From NCBI RefSeq assembly GCF_026162365.1, contig NZ_JAOANW010000017.1, forward strand, positions 1 through 64,000: a stretch of DNA of 64,000 nt, read 5' to 3'. Positions 53,971 through 64,000 of this stretch are shown here, one piece after another (the stretch's first letter is position 1; every line of letters starts with the position of its first letter). The translations under genes and the position numbers were made by a program. The notes under the pieces were generated by a model that ran no database searches, was not told the origin of the DNA, and was given only the letters and a program-made list of their open reading frames with translations. This stretch comes from Nitratireductor luteus (GTDB lineage Bacteria; Pseudomonadota; Alphaproteobacteria; Rhizobiales; Rhizobiaceae).

Positions 53971-55110
53971 GTGGCCGCTTCGATGCATGATATCGCGCCG
54001 CGGCGTTGGCAGTTCGAGCGGAGGGTTATGGGGCGCATGTTGCAGACCGCGAGTGTGCAGGAGGGCAATCCCGACATCGCAGCCTCTATTGCGGCGACGA
54101 TGCGCAGGATGGGAGTCATGGGGCTCCCGCGCAACTATGAGTTGTTCTACGAGGTCATGACTGGATCGATCCGCGAATTGTCCGACGAGTTCGCCGCTCT
54201 CGGCAGCAGGCCCGCCCAGGCAGCGCTCGATGCACTCTCGCGGAAATATTTTGCCCAGAGCAGTCGTCACGCAATCGTCGAGAACGCGCAGGAACAGATT
54301 GCCGTGCGGGCAGAGGAAATCCTCACGCTACTGGGCCGCGAGCAAAGCTCGCTTGAGAAGTTCGGGCTCATCCTCGGCCAGACGTCCGGCGGGCTGGACA
54401 GCCGCCATGCCATGTCTCGCGAGCTCCTGCAAAGGGTCGTCGGCATCATGGCAACCGCTACCCAGACCACGCTGGATCAGGGCAAGCAGATCACCAAGGC
54501 GATGGTCGAAAAGACCGAGGAACTGGAAAAGGTCAGGTCCAAGCTCGAGCAGTACAAGAAGCTGGCCGATACCGACCCGCTGACCCGTATCTGGAATCGG
54601 CGGGCCTTCGACCGCAAGCTGGCGGAAATCTTCACCGACGAGCGCTCGGTCATGTTCCATTCGCTGGTTCTTGCCGATATCGACGGTTTCAAGGCCTTCA
54701 ACGACCGCTACGGCCATCCGGTCGGCGACCGGATATTGCAGATGGTGGCGCAGATTATCCAGAAGAAGAGCGGCTCCAACAGTTTCTGCGCCCGCACGGG
54801 CGGCGAGGAATTCGCCATCATCTTCGATGGTCTGTCGGAGGATGTGACTTTCAATGTCGCCGACGCCGTGCGCACTGCCATTGCCGAGGCGGAATTCGCG
54901 ATTGGCGCGTCGTCGAATAATTTCGGCCCCATCAGCATTTCGATGGGCATGTGCATGGCTTCCGACGCGGCCGACGGCGATGATCTGTATGTCAAGGCCG
55001 ACCGGGCTCTCTATTCCTCCAAGGTCGGTGGTCGCGACCGTCTTACCCGCTTCTCAAAGATTGCACAGGGAAAGCTGACCAAGAACTGGCTGCTTTACCG
55101 CAGCGAGTAG
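53971..55110 (+). CDS. Diguanylate cyclase (GGDEF domain)
   Basis: A 379-residue protein (GTG start) or about 360 residues from ATG 54028, which has GGAGG three bases upstream. Residues about 30-195 form a helical sensor region with no membrane helix, ending in a coiled coil (MVEKTEELEKVRSKLEQYKK). The GGDEF domain covers about 200-370: DTDPLTRIWNRRAFDRKL, then DGFKAFNDRYGHPVGD and the active site GGEEF (277-281). There is no RxxD inhibitory site at the usual place upstream. It should make cyclic di-GMP from GTP in the cytoplasm. Confidence 0.92.
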   Translation: MAASMHDIAPRRWQFERRVMGRMLQTASVQEGNPDIAASIAATMRRMGVMGLPRNYELFYEVMTGSIRELSDEFAALGSRPAQAALDALSRKYFAQSSRHAIVENAQEQIAVRAEEILTLLGREQSSLEKFGLILGQTSGGLDSRHAMSRELLQRVVGIMATATQTTLDQGKQITKAMVEKTEELEKVRSKLEQYKKLADTDPLTRIWNRRAFDRKLAEIFTDERSVMFHSLVLADIDGFKAFNDRYGHPVGDRILQMVAQIIQKKSGSNSFCARTGGEEFAIIFDGLSEDVTFNVADAVRTAIAEAEFAIGASSNNFGPISISMGMCMASDAADGDDLYVKADRALYSSKVGGRDRLTRFSKIAQGKLTKNWLLYRSE

Positions 55111-55313
55111 AGCATCTGCCAGGATTGCCTTTTTTCGCCGCAATTGTATCGGAACCCTGCGCCTCGGTTCGTTAAACGATACCGTAAGCCGTTGAATTCA
55201 CGCATCGTGTTCTCCGAAAATCGATTCCGATTCTTCGATCGATGCTGTAGAACGGCGGCAGGGGCGATGAATACGCAGCCGGATTGCCGGCTCTCAGGAG
55301 AGGATAGGATTTC

Positions 55314-55976
55314 ATGTTGAAGAAGATTGTGGCTGTCACCGTCATTGCCGGGTTTGCTGCCGGCTGTGTCACCTCGACCGATCCCTATACGGGCCAGCAG
55401 AAGATTTCGAACACGGCAGGCGGGGCGGCCTTGGGGGCGCTCGCAGGCGCGGGCGCGGGCCTTCTGGCCGGTGGCGACGACCGCCGTAACGCCTTGATCG
55501 GCGCCGGCATCGGGGCGCTCGCCGGCGGTTCGATCGGTGCCTATATGGACCAGCAGGAAGCCCAGTTGCGCGGCCAGCTCCAGGGCACCGGCGTCAGCGT
55601 CACGCGCCAGGGCGACTACATCGTCCTCAATATGCCGTCGAACATCACATTCACCACCGATTCGGCTTCGATCCAGCCCGCCTTCTATCCGACACTCAAT
55701 TCCGTCGCTCTGGTCCTGAAGAAGTACAACCAGACCTTGGTCGACGTGTACGGGCATACCGATTCGACCGGCTCCGACCAGCATAATCTGGATCTGTCCA
55801 GGCGCCGTGCGGCTTCGGTCGCCGACTATCTCGTCGCGCAGGGCACATCCGGCCAGCGCTTTGCTGTGATCGGCGTCGGCGAGGCCCAGCCCATCGCCTC
55901 CAACGCGACGCCCGAAGGCCGGGCACAGAACCGCCGCGTTGAAATCCGCCTCTCGCCGCTGCGCGCGGCCGGCTGA
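55314..55976 (+). CDS. OmpA-family lipoprotein (YiaD-like)
   Basis: A 220-residue outer-membrane lipoprotein. Lipobox AAGC gives Cys18 as the lipidated residue. A glycine zipper at about 36-80 (GGAALGALAGAGAGLLAGG and GAGIGALAGGSIGAYMD) follows, then the OmpA peptidoglycan-binding domain (about 105-215) with YGHTDSTGSDQHNLDLSRRR. It tethers the outer membrane to peptidoglycan. The start ATG 55314 has AGGAGAGGA upstream. Confidence 0.92.
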   Translation: MLKKIVAVTVIAGFAAGCVTSTDPYTGQQKISNTAGGAALGALAGAGAGLLAGGDDRRNALIGAGIGALAGGSIGAYMDQQEAQLRGQLQGTGVSVTRQGDYIVLNMPSNITFTTDSASIQPAFYPTLNSVALVLKKYNQTLVDVYGHTDSTGSDQHNLDLSRRRAASVADYLVAQGTSGQRFAVIGVGEAQPIASNATPEGRAQNRRVEIRLSPLRAAG

Positions 55977-56034
55977 TTCCGGCAGCATCGGCGACAGGGC
56001 GCTGGTGCTGTAGGCGCGGCGGCGTTCGTCGCCG

Positions 56035-56952
56035 CTACACCGAAAGCGAAGCTGCAATGCGCGCCGCCAGGCGCGCATTGTTTTTCACCAGCGCGATATT
56101 GGTCTGAAGACTTCTGCCGCCGGACAGTTCGAGGATGCGGCCAAGCAGATAGGGTGTCACGGCCTTGCCGGCAACACCGGCCCCTTGCGCATCGGCTTGG
56201 GCCTGCGCGATGAACCCTTCCATGACATCGGCGGCGATCTCGTCCGCCTTCGGCACCGGATTGGCAATCAGCATGCCACCGCCGATGCCGAGCCTGTCGC
56301 GCATGCGCTGGAAATCGGCGATGCCCTCCGCCGTGTCCAGCCGCAGCGGAGCCGGCGCTGTGGAACGGCGCGACCAGAAGGCGGGCACGACATCGCTGCC
56401 ATAGGCGACGACCGGCACGCCCCGCGTCTCCAGCACTTCCAGCGTCTTTGGGATGTCCAGGATCGCCTTCGGACCGGCCGAAACCACGATGACCGGCGTG
56501 CGCGCCAGTTCGTCCAGATCGGCCGATATGTCGAAGCTCGTCTCCGCTCCCTTGTGGACACCGCCGATGCCGCCCGTGGCGAACACGCGGATGCCCGCCA
56601 TCCGCGCCCCGATCATGGTGGCGGCGACGGTCGTGCCGCCGGTAAGGCCCTGCGCCATCGCAAAGGCAAGGTCCGCGCGCGACAATTTGAGCGCGTCCGT
56701 CGTTTGCGCCAGCTTCATCCGCGCCTCAGTGGCAAGGCCGACCTTGAGCCGCCCATCGATCACGGCGATCGTGGCCGGCACCGCGCCTTCCGCCTCGATG
56801 ATGGCTTCGACCTCCGCCGCCATGGCCTCGTTCTGGGGGAAAGGCATTCCATGGGTGATGATGGTGCTTTCCAGCGCTACCACGGGCCGCCCCGCTTTCA
56901 GGGCTTCCGCAACGGGCGCATGAACATCCATCAGGTCTTCGGGAACGGGCAT
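56035..56952 (-). CDS. psuG: Pseudouridine-5'-phosphate glycosidase
   Basis: A 305-residue PsuG. ALESTIITHGMPFPQNEAMA at about 26-45, AVIDGRLKVGL, TGGTTVAATMIGARMAGIRV, ATGGIGGVHKGAE and VPAFWSRRSTAPAPLRLDTA are the family blocks. It splits pseudouridine 5'-phosphate into uracil and ribose 5-phosphate. It lies 20 bases downstream of a PfkB-type kinase gene that likely supplies its substrate. Confidence 0.94.
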   Translation of the reverse strand: MPVPEDLMDVHAPVAEALKAGRPVVALESTIITHGMPFPQNEAMAAEVEAIIEAEGAVPATIAVIDGRLKVGLATEARMKLAQTTDALKLSRADLAFAMAQGLTGGTTVAATMIGARMAGIRVFATGGIGGVHKGAETSFDISADLDELARTPVIVVSAGPKAILDIPKTLEVLETRGVPVVAYGSDVVPAFWSRRSTAPAPLRLDTAEGIADFQRMRDRLGIGGGMLIANPVPKADEIAADVMEGFIAQAQADAQGAGVAGKAVTPYLLGRILELSGGRSLQTNIALVKNNARLAARIAASLSV

Positions 56953-56972
56953 GGGAACTCCGATTGGTATGG

Positions 56973-57920
56973 TTAGTCTAGCTGCACGGCTGCGGGCACG
57001 CGGGCAAGCGCTTGTTCGAAGAAATCTTCCCGCAGGACGGGCGCGGCTTGTGACGCTTCAAGGGCAAGGCCGGCCGCCGCGATACCTTCCCGAACGGCCC
57101 CGGGAAAGCTCTTGCCATTCATCAGGGCCGCCGCCGTCGCTCCCGCCAGCGCATCGCCGGCCCCGGTGACGTCGGCGATATGGTAAAGCGGCGGCACCTC
57201 GAAGCGCCAGCGCTGGCCGGCCTGGAAACCGATCGCCGGCCTCGATCCGGACGTGATGACGCCGCCTTTCAAGCCCAGCGCCGAAAGCGCCTCCGCCAGT
57301 TCTTCCAGTCCCGCCGCCTCGGCAAGACCCGTAAGCCGCAGGGCTTCTCTTCTGTTCATGAACAGGCAGGAGACCCGTTCCAGCACCGGCGCGAAGCGCA
57401 CCACCTTGGCGGGCGAGACGGCGATGGCGAAAAGTGGCTTATCCACGCTGGCCGCGCAAAGGCGCAGGATCGCTTCTTCGGGCAGGTTGGCATCGCACAG
57501 GACCGCATCGGCGCCGGCCGCGGCGTCCCTTATCTTACGCCGGCGCATCTGCTTGCCGAAGGCGGCCTCATAGAGTTCCATGTCGGCCAGGCCGGTGATG
57601 AGATCGCCCTTGGCGGTCAGGATCGCCGTATAGCTAGGGGTCGCGCGGTCCATATAGGTTGCAGACAAGTCTTCGATGCCCGCCGCCGCCACCGCTTCTT
57701 CCACGTTTCTCCCGGCAAGGTCGCCGCCCCGCAGCGAAAAAAGCGCGCCGCGCACCCCGCGCTGGACAGCCATGCTCAGGGCATTGAAGGCTCCGCCGCC
57801 GACATCCTCGCGCATCGCTCCGGGGTTGGAGGCTTCCGCAATGTGGTCGTCGCGTACGCGGCCGCGTCGGTCGAGATGTGCGCCGCCGACGGCGAGGAGC
57901 AACGGGTTCGTCATCGTCAT
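56973..57920 (-). CDS. PfkB-family kinase, probable pseudouridine kinase
   Basis: A 315-residue sugar/nucleoside kinase. LLAVGGAHLDRRGRVRD at the start, GGGAFNALSMAVQRGVRGAL (first PfkB motif area), and DVTGAGDALAGATAAALMNG (second PfkB motif with the catalytic Asp, about 253-272). Its position directly ahead of psuG indicates that it phosphorylates pseudouridine. The E. coli gene is psuK; I infer this assignment from pairing. Confidence 0.85.
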   Translation of the reverse strand: MTMTNPLLLAVGGAHLDRRGRVRDDHIAEASNPGAMREDVGGGAFNALSMAVQRGVRGALFSLRGGDLAGRNVEEAVAAAGIEDLSATYMDRATPSYTAILTAKGDLITGLADMELYEAAFGKQMRRRKIRDAAAGADAVLCDANLPEEAILRLCAASVDKPLFAIAVSPAKVVRFAPVLERVSCLFMNRREALRLTGLAEAAGLEELAEALSALGLKGGVITSGSRPAIGFQAGQRWRFEVPPLYHIADVTGAGDALAGATAAALMNGKSFPGAVREGIAAAGLALEASQAAPVLREDFFEQALARVPAAVQLD

Positions 57921-58073
57921 GCTTCCGGTCCGCTCGAATCGCCCTTGCGCGCTAGTGGCCTGCCCGAACGGGGGGAGCGAAAATTCCGGTAACCGGCCGT
58001 TCCGTGCCGGGATATCTGGAATAAACTGGGAACAAAAATGAATTAATATTTAAAAACAGCATGTTAATTCCTA

Positions 58074-58102
58074 TTGCAAAATGAGAACAAAGCATGTACA
58101 TA
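58074..58102 (+). promoter_or_regulatory. recA promoter with embedded SOS (LexA) box
   Basis: TTGCAA (58074-58079), a 17-base spacer, and TACATA (58097-58102). Inside the spacer and -10 box is GAAC-N7-GTAC (58085-58099), close to the alphaproteobacterial LexA operator GAAC-N7-GAAC/GTTC. LexA bound here would block RNA polymerase. Confidence 0.65.
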
Positions 58103-58158
58103 AAAATAACCTGTATTGGCCGCCGAGGCCTCCATTGACGACGAAGGGGTGTTGTATC

Positions 58159-59259
58159 ATGGCTCAGAATTCATTGCGGCTGGTAGAGGAAAAATCGGTG
58201 GATAAAACCAAGGCATTGGACGCGGCGCTTTCGCAGATCGAGCGTGCTTTCGGCAAGGGTTCGATCATGCGGCTGGGCGCTAACGACAAGGTCGTCGAGA
58301 TCGAGACTATTTCCACCGGCTCCCTTGGCCTGGACATCGCATTGGGCGTGGGCGGCCTGCCGCGCGGCCGCATCATCGAGATTTACGGACCGGAGAGCTC
58401 GGGCAAGACCACGCTTGCCCTGCACGCCGTTGCCGAGGCGCAGAAGAAGGGCGGCATTTGCGGCTTCGTCGATGCCGAGCATGCGCTGGACCCGGTCTAT
58501 GCGCGCAAGCTGGGCGTCAATCTTGAAGACCTCCTGATTTCCCAGCCCGATACGGGCGAGCAGGCGCTGGAGATTTGCGACACACTGGTGCGCTCGGGCG
58601 CGCTCGATATCATCGTCATCGATTCGGTCGCCGCGCTGACGCCGCGCGCCGAGATCGAGGGAGAGATGGGCGATTCCCTGCCGGGCATGCAGGCCAGGCT
58701 GATGAGTCAGGCCCTGCGCAAGCTGACGGCCTCCATCTCGCGTTCCAACACGATGGTCATCTTCATTAACCAGATACGCATGAAGATCGGCGTCATGTTC
58801 GGTTCGCCGGAGACGACGACGGGCGGCAATGCGCTGAAATTCTACGCCTCGGTCCGTCTCGATATCCGCCGCATCGGCTCGGTCAAGGATCGTGACGAGG
58901 TGGTCGGCAACCAGACCCGGGTGAAAGTGGTCAAGAACAAGCTGGCGCCACCCTTCAAGCAGGTCGAATTCGACATCATGTACGGCGAGGGCGTGTCCAA
59001 GCTTGGCGAATTGGTCGATTTGGGCGTCAAGGCCGGCGTGGTGGAGAAATCCGGCGCCTGGTTCTCCTATAATTCGCAGCGCCTCGGCCAGGGCCGCGAG
59101 AACGCCAAGCAGTTCCTGCGCGAAAATCCGGAGACGGCGGCCGAGATCGAATTGTCATTGCGGCAGAATGCGGGCCTCATCGCCGAGCGGTTCCTTGAGG
59201 ATGGCGGCCCCGGCGAACAGAATGATGAGGCACCCGAAGGCAACGCCGCGGAAGGTTGA
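58159..59259 (+). CDS. recA: Recombinase RecA
   Basis: A 366-residue RecA. Walker A is GPESSGKTT (77-85), and [20 protein letters not shown] is Walker B with the L1 region. [20 protein letters not shown] and [20 protein letters not shown] (L2) follow. The acidic C-tail ends [12 protein letters not shown]. It drives homologous recombination and LexA autocleavage. Start ATG 58159 gives the usual length; the frame is open to 58081, but that region is the promoter and leader. No intein is present. Confidence 0.97.
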   Translation: MAQNSLRLVEEKSVDKTKALDAALSQIERAFGKGSIMRLGANDKVVEIETISTGSLGLDIALGVGGLPRGRIIEIYGPESSGKTTLALHAVAEAQKKGGICGFVDAEHALDPVYARKLGVNLEDLLISQPDTGEQALEICDTLVRSGALDIIVIDSVAALTPRAEIEGEMGDSLPGMQARLMSQALRKLTASISRSNTMVIFINQIRMKIGVMFGSPETTTGGNALKFYASVRLDIRRIGSVKDRDEVVGNQTRVKVVKNKLAPPFKQVEFDIMYGEGVSKLGELVDLGVKAGVVEKSGAWFSYNSQRLGQGRENAKQFLRENPETAAEIELSLRQNAGLIAERFLEDGGPGEQNDEAPEGNAAEG

Positions 59260-59293
59260 GACGCTTCGCAATCTGCTTCGACCTGATAGGGAG

Positions 59294-59323
59294 CGCCGCC
59301 GGCTGATGCCGGCGGCGTTTTCC
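59294..59323 (+). terminator. recA terminator
   Basis: CGCCGCCGGC-TGAT-GCCGGCGGCG followed by TTTTCCTTTT: a perfect ten-bp stem with a T-rich tail, 34 bases after the recA stop. Confidence 0.88.
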
Positions 59324-59438
59324 TTTTACGGTCCGGTGCGCAGCCCAGTGCTGATTTCTGGACAGGCAGGGGCGTGAACGCTAAAAGGCAGCTTCCGTTT
59401 CCCGCCCTTTCGGCGGGCTCTCTCGCAAGGGCAAATAC

Positions 59439-62099
59439 ATGAGTGGCGTCAACGACATCCGGTCGACATTCCTCGACTATTTCAAGAAGAACGGGCACGA
59501 GATCGTGGCTTCCGGTCCGCTCGTTCCGCGCAACGATCCCACCCTCATGTTCACCAATGCCGGCATGGTGCCGTTCAAGAACGTCTTCACCGGCATGGAA
59601 AAGCGCGATTATGTGCGCGCCACCACGGCTCAGAAATGCGTACGCGCTGGCGGCAAGCACAACGATCTCGACAATGTCGGCTACACCGCGCGCCACCACA
59701 CCTTCTTCGAGATGATGGGCAATTTCTCCTTCGGCGACTATTTCAAGGACGTCGCCATAGAGCTTGCCTGGAACCTGGTGACCAAGGAATTCGGCCTCGA
59801 TCCGAAGCGGCTTCTGGTCACGGTCTACCACACCGACGACGAGGCCGCGGGCCATTGGAAAAAGATCGCCGGGCTCTCCGACGACAAGATCATCCGTATC
59901 CCGACCAGCGATAATTTCTGGGCGATGGGCGATACAGGCCCTTGCGGCCCGTGCTCGGAGATTTTCTACGATCATGGCGAGGGCATTCCCGGCGGCCCGC
60001 CCGGGAGTCCCGATGAGGACGGCGACCGCTTCATCGAGATATGGAACCTCGTTTTCATGCAATTCGAGCAGGTCTCCGCCGACCGGCGCGTCGACCTGCC
60101 CCGCCCCTCCATCGACACGGGCATGGGGCTGGAGCGCGTCGCGGCTGTGCTTCAGGGGGTGCACGACAATTACGAGATCGACCTTTTCCGCGCGCTGATC
60201 CGCGCCTCCGAGGAGGCGACCGGCGTCAAGGCCGAAGGCGCAAACCACGCCAGCCACAAGGTCATCGCCGATCATCTGCGGGCCACGAGCTTTCTCATCG
60301 CCGATGGCGTCCTGCCGTCGAACGAGGGGCGCGGCTATGTGCTGCGGCGCATCATGCGCCGCGCCATGCGCCATGCCCAGCTTCTGGGCGCTGCCGACCC
60401 GCTGATGTGGCGGCTTGTGCCGGCGCTGGTGCGGGAGATGGGGCAGGCCTATCCCGAGCTTGCGCGCGGAGAGGCACTGATCACCGAAACCCTGAAGCTC
60501 GAGGAGACCCGGTTCCGCAAGACACTGGCGCGCGGTCTCAACCTGCTTTCGGACGCGACCCGGGGCATGGACGAGAGCGCGGAACTGGATGGCGAGACGG
60601 CCTTCAAGCTCTACGACACCTATGGCTTTCCGCTTGATCTCACCCAGGATGCCCTGCGCCAGCGCGGCATCGCCGTCGATCTGGAAGGGTTCAAGGCCGC
60701 CATGGAGCGCCAGAAAGCCGAGGCGCGGGCCAATTGGGCCGGCTCCGGCGAGGCTGCCACGGAAGCGGTCTGGTTCCAGGTCAAGGACAAGGTCGGCGCG
60801 TCGGATTTCCTGGGCTACGAGACGGAGGAAGCTGAAGGCGTCGTCACGGCCATCGTCAAGGATGGCGCCATGGTCGACCGCGCTGAAAAAGGCGAGGCGG
60901 TTGCGGTAGTGACCAACCAGACGCCATTTTATGGAGAATCCGGCGGGCAGGTTGGCGACACCGGGCTGATCGAGGGCGACGGCTTCCGGATCGCCGTCTC
61001 CGACACGCAGAAGAAGGGCGAGGGTCTGCTGGTGCACTACGGCACCGTGGAAGAAGGCAAGGTAAATGTGGGCGCGGAGGGCGCGCTGCACGTTGCCCAT
61101 GCCCGCCGCACGCAGATCCGCGCAAACCATTCCGCCACGCACCTGGTGCACGAGGCGCTGCGCGAGGTGCTGGGCACCCATGTCGCCCAGAAGGGTTCGC
61201 TGGTGGCGCCGGACAGGCTGCGCTTCGACTTTTCCCATCCCAAGCCGATTTCCGAGGCAGAGCTGGAGCGCATCGAAGACATCGCCAACGAGATCGTGCT
61301 GCAGAATTCCCCCGTCAACACGCGCCTGCTGAGCGTGGACGATGCCATCGCAGAAGGCGCGATGGCGCTGTTCGGCGAGAAATACGGCGACGAGGTGCGT
61401 GTCGTTTCGATGGGTACCGGCATCGAGGGCGAGAAGGCCGGCAAGACCTATTCGCTGGAGCTTTGCGGCGGCACCCATGTGAAGGCGACCGGCGATATAG
61501 GCCTGGTGCGCATCGTGTCGGAAGGGGCAGTCGCCGCCGGCGTGCGCCGCATCGAAGCGCTGACGGGAGCGGCTGCCAGGCGGTATCTCGAGGAGCAGGA
61601 AAAGCGCCTCAAGAACGCGGCCGCCGTTCTCAAGGTCTCTCCCGCCGATGTCGTCCCGCGGCTGGAGGCGCTGGTCGACGAGCGCCGCAGGATGGAACGC
61701 GAGCTCTCGGATGCCCGCCGCAAGCTGGCGCTGGGCGGCGGCGGCAAGGAGGCTGAAGGCGGCGCCGAGAAGGTCGCCGGCATCAACTTTCTCGGTCGTG
61801 TCGTAAGCGATATTTCGCCCAAGGATCTCAAGCCGCTTGCCGATGAGGGCAAGCAGTCGCTCGGCTCGGGCGTGGTCGCTTTCGTCGGCACCTCTGAGGA
61901 GGGCAAGGCGAGTGTCGTGGTCGGCGTCACGCAGGATCTCACCGACCGCTTCAGCGCCGTCGACCTCGTCCGCGCGGCCTCGATCGCCATCGGCGGCAAG
62001 GGTGGCGGCGGCCGTCCCGATATGGCCCAGGCTGGAGGCCCGGATGGCGACAAGGCCGCCGCCGCGATCGAAGCGGTCAGGGCGGCGTTGGCCGGATAG
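59439..62099 (+). CDS. alaS: Alanyl-tRNA synthetase
   Basis: An 886-residue class II synthetase. The catalytic domain (about 1-460) includes [20 protein letters not shown] and [20 protein letters not shown]. The editing domain (about 555-720) includes [20 protein letters not shown] (zinc His pair) and [20 protein letters not shown]. The C-Ala domain (about 760-886) ends [14 protein letters not shown]. Full length and intact. ATG 59439 has a weak AAGGGCAAATAC leader. Confidence 0.97.
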   Translation: MSGVNDIRSTFLDYFKKNGHEIVASGPLVPRNDPTLMFTNAGMVPFKNVFTGMEKRDYVRATTAQKCVRAGGKHNDLDNVGYTARHHTFFEMMGNFSFGDYFKDVAIELAWNLVTKEFGLDPKRLLVTVYHTDDEAAGHWKKIAGLSDDKIIRIPTSDNFWAMGDTGPCGPCSEIFYDHGEGIPGGPPGSPDEDGDRFIEIWNLVFMQFEQVSADRRVDLPRPSIDTGMGLERVAAVLQGVHDNYEIDLFRALIRASEEATGVKAEGANHASHKVIADHLRATSFLIADGVLPSNEGRGYVLRRIMRRAMRHAQLLGAADPLMWRLVPALVREMGQAYPELARGEALITETLKLEETRFRKTLARGLNLLSDATRGMDESAELDGETAFKLYDTYGFPLDLTQDALRQRGIAVDLEGFKAAMERQKAEARANWAGSGEAATEAVWFQVKDKVGASDFLGYETEEAEGVVTAIVKDGAMVDRAEKGEAVAVVTNQTPFYGESGGQVGDTGLIEGDGFRIAVSDTQKKGEGLLVHYGTVEEGKVNVGAEGALHVAHARRTQIRANHSATHLVHEALREVLGTHVAQKGSLVAPDRLRFDFSHPKPISEAELERIEDIANEIVLQNSPVNTRLLSVDDAIAEGAMALFGEKYGDEVRVVSMGTGIEGEKAGKTYSLELCGGTHVKATGDIGLVRIVSEGAVAAGVRRIEALTGAAARRYLEEQEKRLKNAAAVLKVSPADVVPRLEALVDERRRMERELSDARRKLALGGGGKEAEGGAEKVAGINFLGRVVSDISPKDLKPLADEGKQSLGSGVVAFVGTSEEGKASVVVGVTQDLTDRFSAVDLVRAASIAIGGKGGGGRPDMAQAGGPDGDKAAAAIEAVRAALAG

Positions 62100-62139
62100 G
62101 CATTTTCGCGCAGCGGATAAGCCGCGAGGAAGTTACAAA

Positions 62140-62167
62140 AAAGGCCGCGGAGCGATCCGCGGCCTTT
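62140..62167. terminator. Bidirectional terminator between alaS and icd
   Basis: AAAGGCCGCGGA-GCGA-TCCGCGGCCTTT: a perfect 12-bp stem preceded by A residues on one strand and ending in T residues on the other, between two convergent genes. Confidence 0.85.
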
Positions 62168-62190
62168 CGCATTCAGCGGTCGTGGCAGAT

Positions 62191-63402
62191 CTATGCCATT
62201 GCCTTCTGCAGGTTCTCGTCGATCTTGTCGAGGAACCCCGTTGTCGAGAGCCAGGGCTGGTCGGGGCCGATGAGCAACGCCAGATCCTTGGTCATGTGGC
62301 CAGATTCCACCGTGTCGACGCAGACCTTCTCCAGCGTGGCGGCGAATTTCGCGAGCTCCGCGTTGTCGTCCAGCTTGGCACGGTGCGCAAGACCCCGCGT
62401 CCAGGCGAAGATGGAGGCGATGGAGTTGGTCGAGGTTTCCTCGCCCTTCTGGTGCTGGCGGTAATGGCGGGTGACGGTGCCGTGGGCGGCCTCGGCCTCC
62501 ACCGTCTTGCCGTCCGGCGTCATCAGCACCGAGGTCATGAGGCCCAGCGAGCCGAAGCCCTGCGCCACCGTGTCGGACTGCACGTCGCCATCATAGTTCT
62601 TGCAGGCCCACACATAGCCGCCCGACCATTTGAGTGCGGAGGCGACCATGTCGTCGATCAGCCGGTGCTCGTATGTGATCCTGGCTTCCTTGAACTCGGC
62701 CTCGAACTCGGCCTCGTACACTTCCTGGAAGATATCCTTGAAGCGCCCGTCATAGGCCTTGAGGATGGTGTTCTTGGTGGACAGGTAGCACGGCACCTTG
62801 CGCATCAGCGCGTAGTTCATCGAGGCGCGCGCGAAATCGCGGATGGAATCATCGAGATTGTACATGGCCATGGCGACGCCAGAAGAGGGGGCGTCGAAAA
62901 CCTCGTGCTCGATCTCCTTGCCGTCCTCGCCGACGAATTTGATCGTCAGCTTGCCCTTGCCGGGAAACTTGAAGTCCGTGGCGCGGTACTGGTCGCCGTA
63001 GGCATGGCGGCCGACGATGATGGGCTGCGTCCAGCCGGGCACCAGGCGGGGCACGTTCTTCATGATGATCGGCTCGCGGAAGATCACGCCGCCCAGGATG
63101 TTGCGGATCGTGCCGTTGGGCGAACGATACATGCGCTTGAGGCCGAATTCCTCGACGCGCGCCTCGTCCGGCGTGATCGTGGCGCATTTCACGCCCACGC
63201 CATGTTCCTTGATCGCGTTGGCCGCATCGACCGTGATCTGGTCGTCGGTCGCATCGCGCGCCTCGATGCCCAGGTCGTAATATTTGAGGTCGATGTCGAG
63301 ATAAGGGTGGATCAGCTTCTCTTTGATGAACTGCCAGATAATCCGCGTCATCTCGTCGCCGTCGAGTTCGACGACCGGATTGTCCACCTTGATTTTGCCC
63401 AT
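62191..63402 (-). CDS. icd: NADP-dependent isocitrate dehydrogenase
   Basis: A 403-residue dimeric enzyme of the eukaryote-like class. [20 protein letters not shown] at the start, [20 protein letters not shown] and KSPNGTIRN-like [14 protein letters not shown] bind isocitrate. [20 protein letters not shown] holds the metal aspartates, and [20 protein letters not shown] is the NADP-binding loop. It makes 2-oxoglutarate and NADPH in the TCA cycle. Convergent with alaS. Confidence 0.96.
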   Translation of the reverse strand: MGKIKVDNPVVELDGDEMTRIIWQFIKEKLIHPYLDIDLKYYDLGIEARDATDDQITVDAANAIKEHGVGVKCATITPDEARVEEFGLKRMYRSPNGTIRNILGGVIFREPIIMKNVPRLVPGWTQPIIVGRHAYGDQYRATDFKFPGKGKLTIKFVGEDGKEIEHEVFDAPSSGVAMAMYNLDDSIRDFARASMNYALMRKVPCYLSTKNTILKAYDGRFKDIFQEVYEAEFEAEFKEARITYEHRLIDDMVASALKWSGGYVWACKNYDGDVQSDTVAQGFGSLGLMTSVLMTPDGKTVEAEAAHGTVTRHYRQHQKGEETSTNSIASIFAWTRGLAHRAKLDDNAELAKFAATLEKVCVDTVESGHMTKDLALLIGPDQPWLSTTGFLDKIDENLQKAMA

Positions 63403-63550
63403 GAAAATGCTCCGCGATCGAATTGTAGAGGGATTGCCTGAAAGCCCCCGGACAGGAGGTTGGCGCCCCTATAGCACCGGCGCGCAAAAGCGCAAAGCGG
63501 CGAGCACCGAAAGCGCCACCATCAACTCCGCTCACAGGAGCGTCGGCTCG

Positions 63551-63994
63551 TCATTTTGTTTTACCAGCGCCGCGAACCGCCCGAGATCGGGGCAGGGGCC
63601 GGCCGCGGCGGCTTCCGATGTGGAGCAGGCGGCGGAAGGTGGGGCATTCCATATGAGATAGCGCCGGGCAGTCTGCGACATGACGGAGCGCCTCGCGCAA
63701 CTTCGTGAGTTCTCGGATGTGGCGGTCTATCTCGTCCGCACGGGCACGAAGCTCGGAGCGTGGCAAATCCGGCTGGCCATCGGCACCGAATATTCCCCGG
63801 ATGTCGTCCAGCGAGAACCCGGCTGACCGGCCAAGCTGGATCAGCGAAATCTGCAAGATCGTCTGAGTATCGAACTGCCGCCGCAGCCCCTTTCGCCCGA
63901 TCGACGCGATGAGCCCGATTTCCTCGTAATAGCGCAAGGTGGATGGCGACAGGCCCGTTTGCACAGCCACCTCGCCGATGTCGAGGATCTTCAT
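63551..63994 (-). CDS. MerR-family regulator with two C-terminal cysteines
   Basis: A 147-residue regulator. ILDIGEVAVQTGLSPSTLRY (3-22) is the HTH, then YEEIGLIASIGRKGLRRQF and LIQLGRSAGFSLDDIRGIFG (the wing and dimer helix). C109 and C117 lie in ADCPALSHMECPTF, a spacing seen in metal- or redox-sensing MerR proteins. The basic tail after 125 looks unstructured. The ATG is six bases from the window edge, so its leader and any target genes are not visible. The inducer is unknown. Confidence 0.78.
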   Translation of the reverse strand: MKILDIGEVAVQTGLSPSTLRYYEEIGLIASIGRKGLRRQFDTQTILQISLIQLGRSAGFSLDDIRGIFGADGQPDLPRSELRARADEIDRHIRELTKLREALRHVADCPALSHMECPTFRRLLHIGSRRGRPLPRSRAVRGAGKTK

Positions 63995-64000
63995 GATTTT

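Noticed and set aside
58159-59259. Intein or frameshift in recA
   Set aside because: The frame is continuous at normal length with all motifs present.
59067-61478. 803-codon minus-strand frame antisense to alaS
   Set aside because: A shadow of high-GC codon use; low-complexity His/Arg/Gly-rich product, no ribosome site, and alaS is unmistakable on the plus strand.
61837-63441. 534-codon plus-strand frame across the end of alaS and antisense to icd
   Set aside because: Crosses a terminator and two genes with clear signatures; a shadow frame.

Overview
The window looks like a high-GC alphaproteobacterial chromosome, most likely a Rhizobiales/Phyllobacteriaceae member (Mesorhizobium, Nitratireductor or Chelativorans-like). 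The basis is the complete nuoA-N cluster followed by birA, an RNase J gene, mce, a DUF1467 gene, proS and lolCD; the recA-alaS-icd block; a short alphaproteobacterial-type ProS; NuoE with a long C-terminal tail; and rhizobial-type palindromic intergenic repeats. The genus is inferred, not proven.

Region 1 (1-560) is host DNA: the start of a leftward gene with a signal peptide and a TonB-box-like segment. Region 2 (561-18500) is an integrated element of about 18 kb, bounded by a 23-bp direct repeat. The right copy is the 3' end of tRNA-Val(TAC) and the left copy is an isolated fragment. From right to left on the minus strand it carries a tyrosine integrase, then a very tightly packed packaging and head block: portal, GTA-gp10-like chaperone, protease-capsid fusion, a second chaperone, HNH nuclease, tandem-HTH protein, head-tail and tail-completion proteins, small and large terminase, and tape measure. 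After that come a ribbon-helix-helix protein, a HUH-type replication initiator and a set of small accessory genes. No tail tube, baseplate, host-recognition, holin/lysin or CI-type repressor gene is visible. The gene order is not the usual one, yet nearly every junction overlaps. This makes the element either a packaging-competent satellite-like island or an unusual reduced prophage, and it is the most interesting part of the window.

Region 3 (18554-21593) has tRNA-Asp, an outer-membrane barrel gene and a YcaQ-type DNA glycosylase gene. Region 4 (21594-44194) is one long rightward block: respiratory complex I (with a pentapeptide-repeat gene inserted between nuoF and nuoG), biotin ligase, RNase J, methylmalonyl-CoA epimerase, prolyl-tRNA synthetase and the LolCD lipoprotein exporter. 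A 535-base gap inside it holds a near-ideal leftward terminator, suggesting a small RNA.

Region 5 (44195-57920) is mixed housekeeping and regulation: a 28-residue membrane peptide gene, gamma-glutamyltransferase, lipB, tRNA-Leu(GAG), mgtE, an MFS transporter, a MerR-type regulator with its own palindrome, an ICMT-like methyltransferase, a DUF1624 membrane protein, an aldo/keto reductase, a diguanylate cyclase, an OmpA lipoprotein and a pseudouridine catabolism pair. Region 6 (57921-64000) is recA with a promoter-embedded SOS box, alaS, icd and a second MerR regulator. No rRNA, CRISPR array or insertion sequence was seen.
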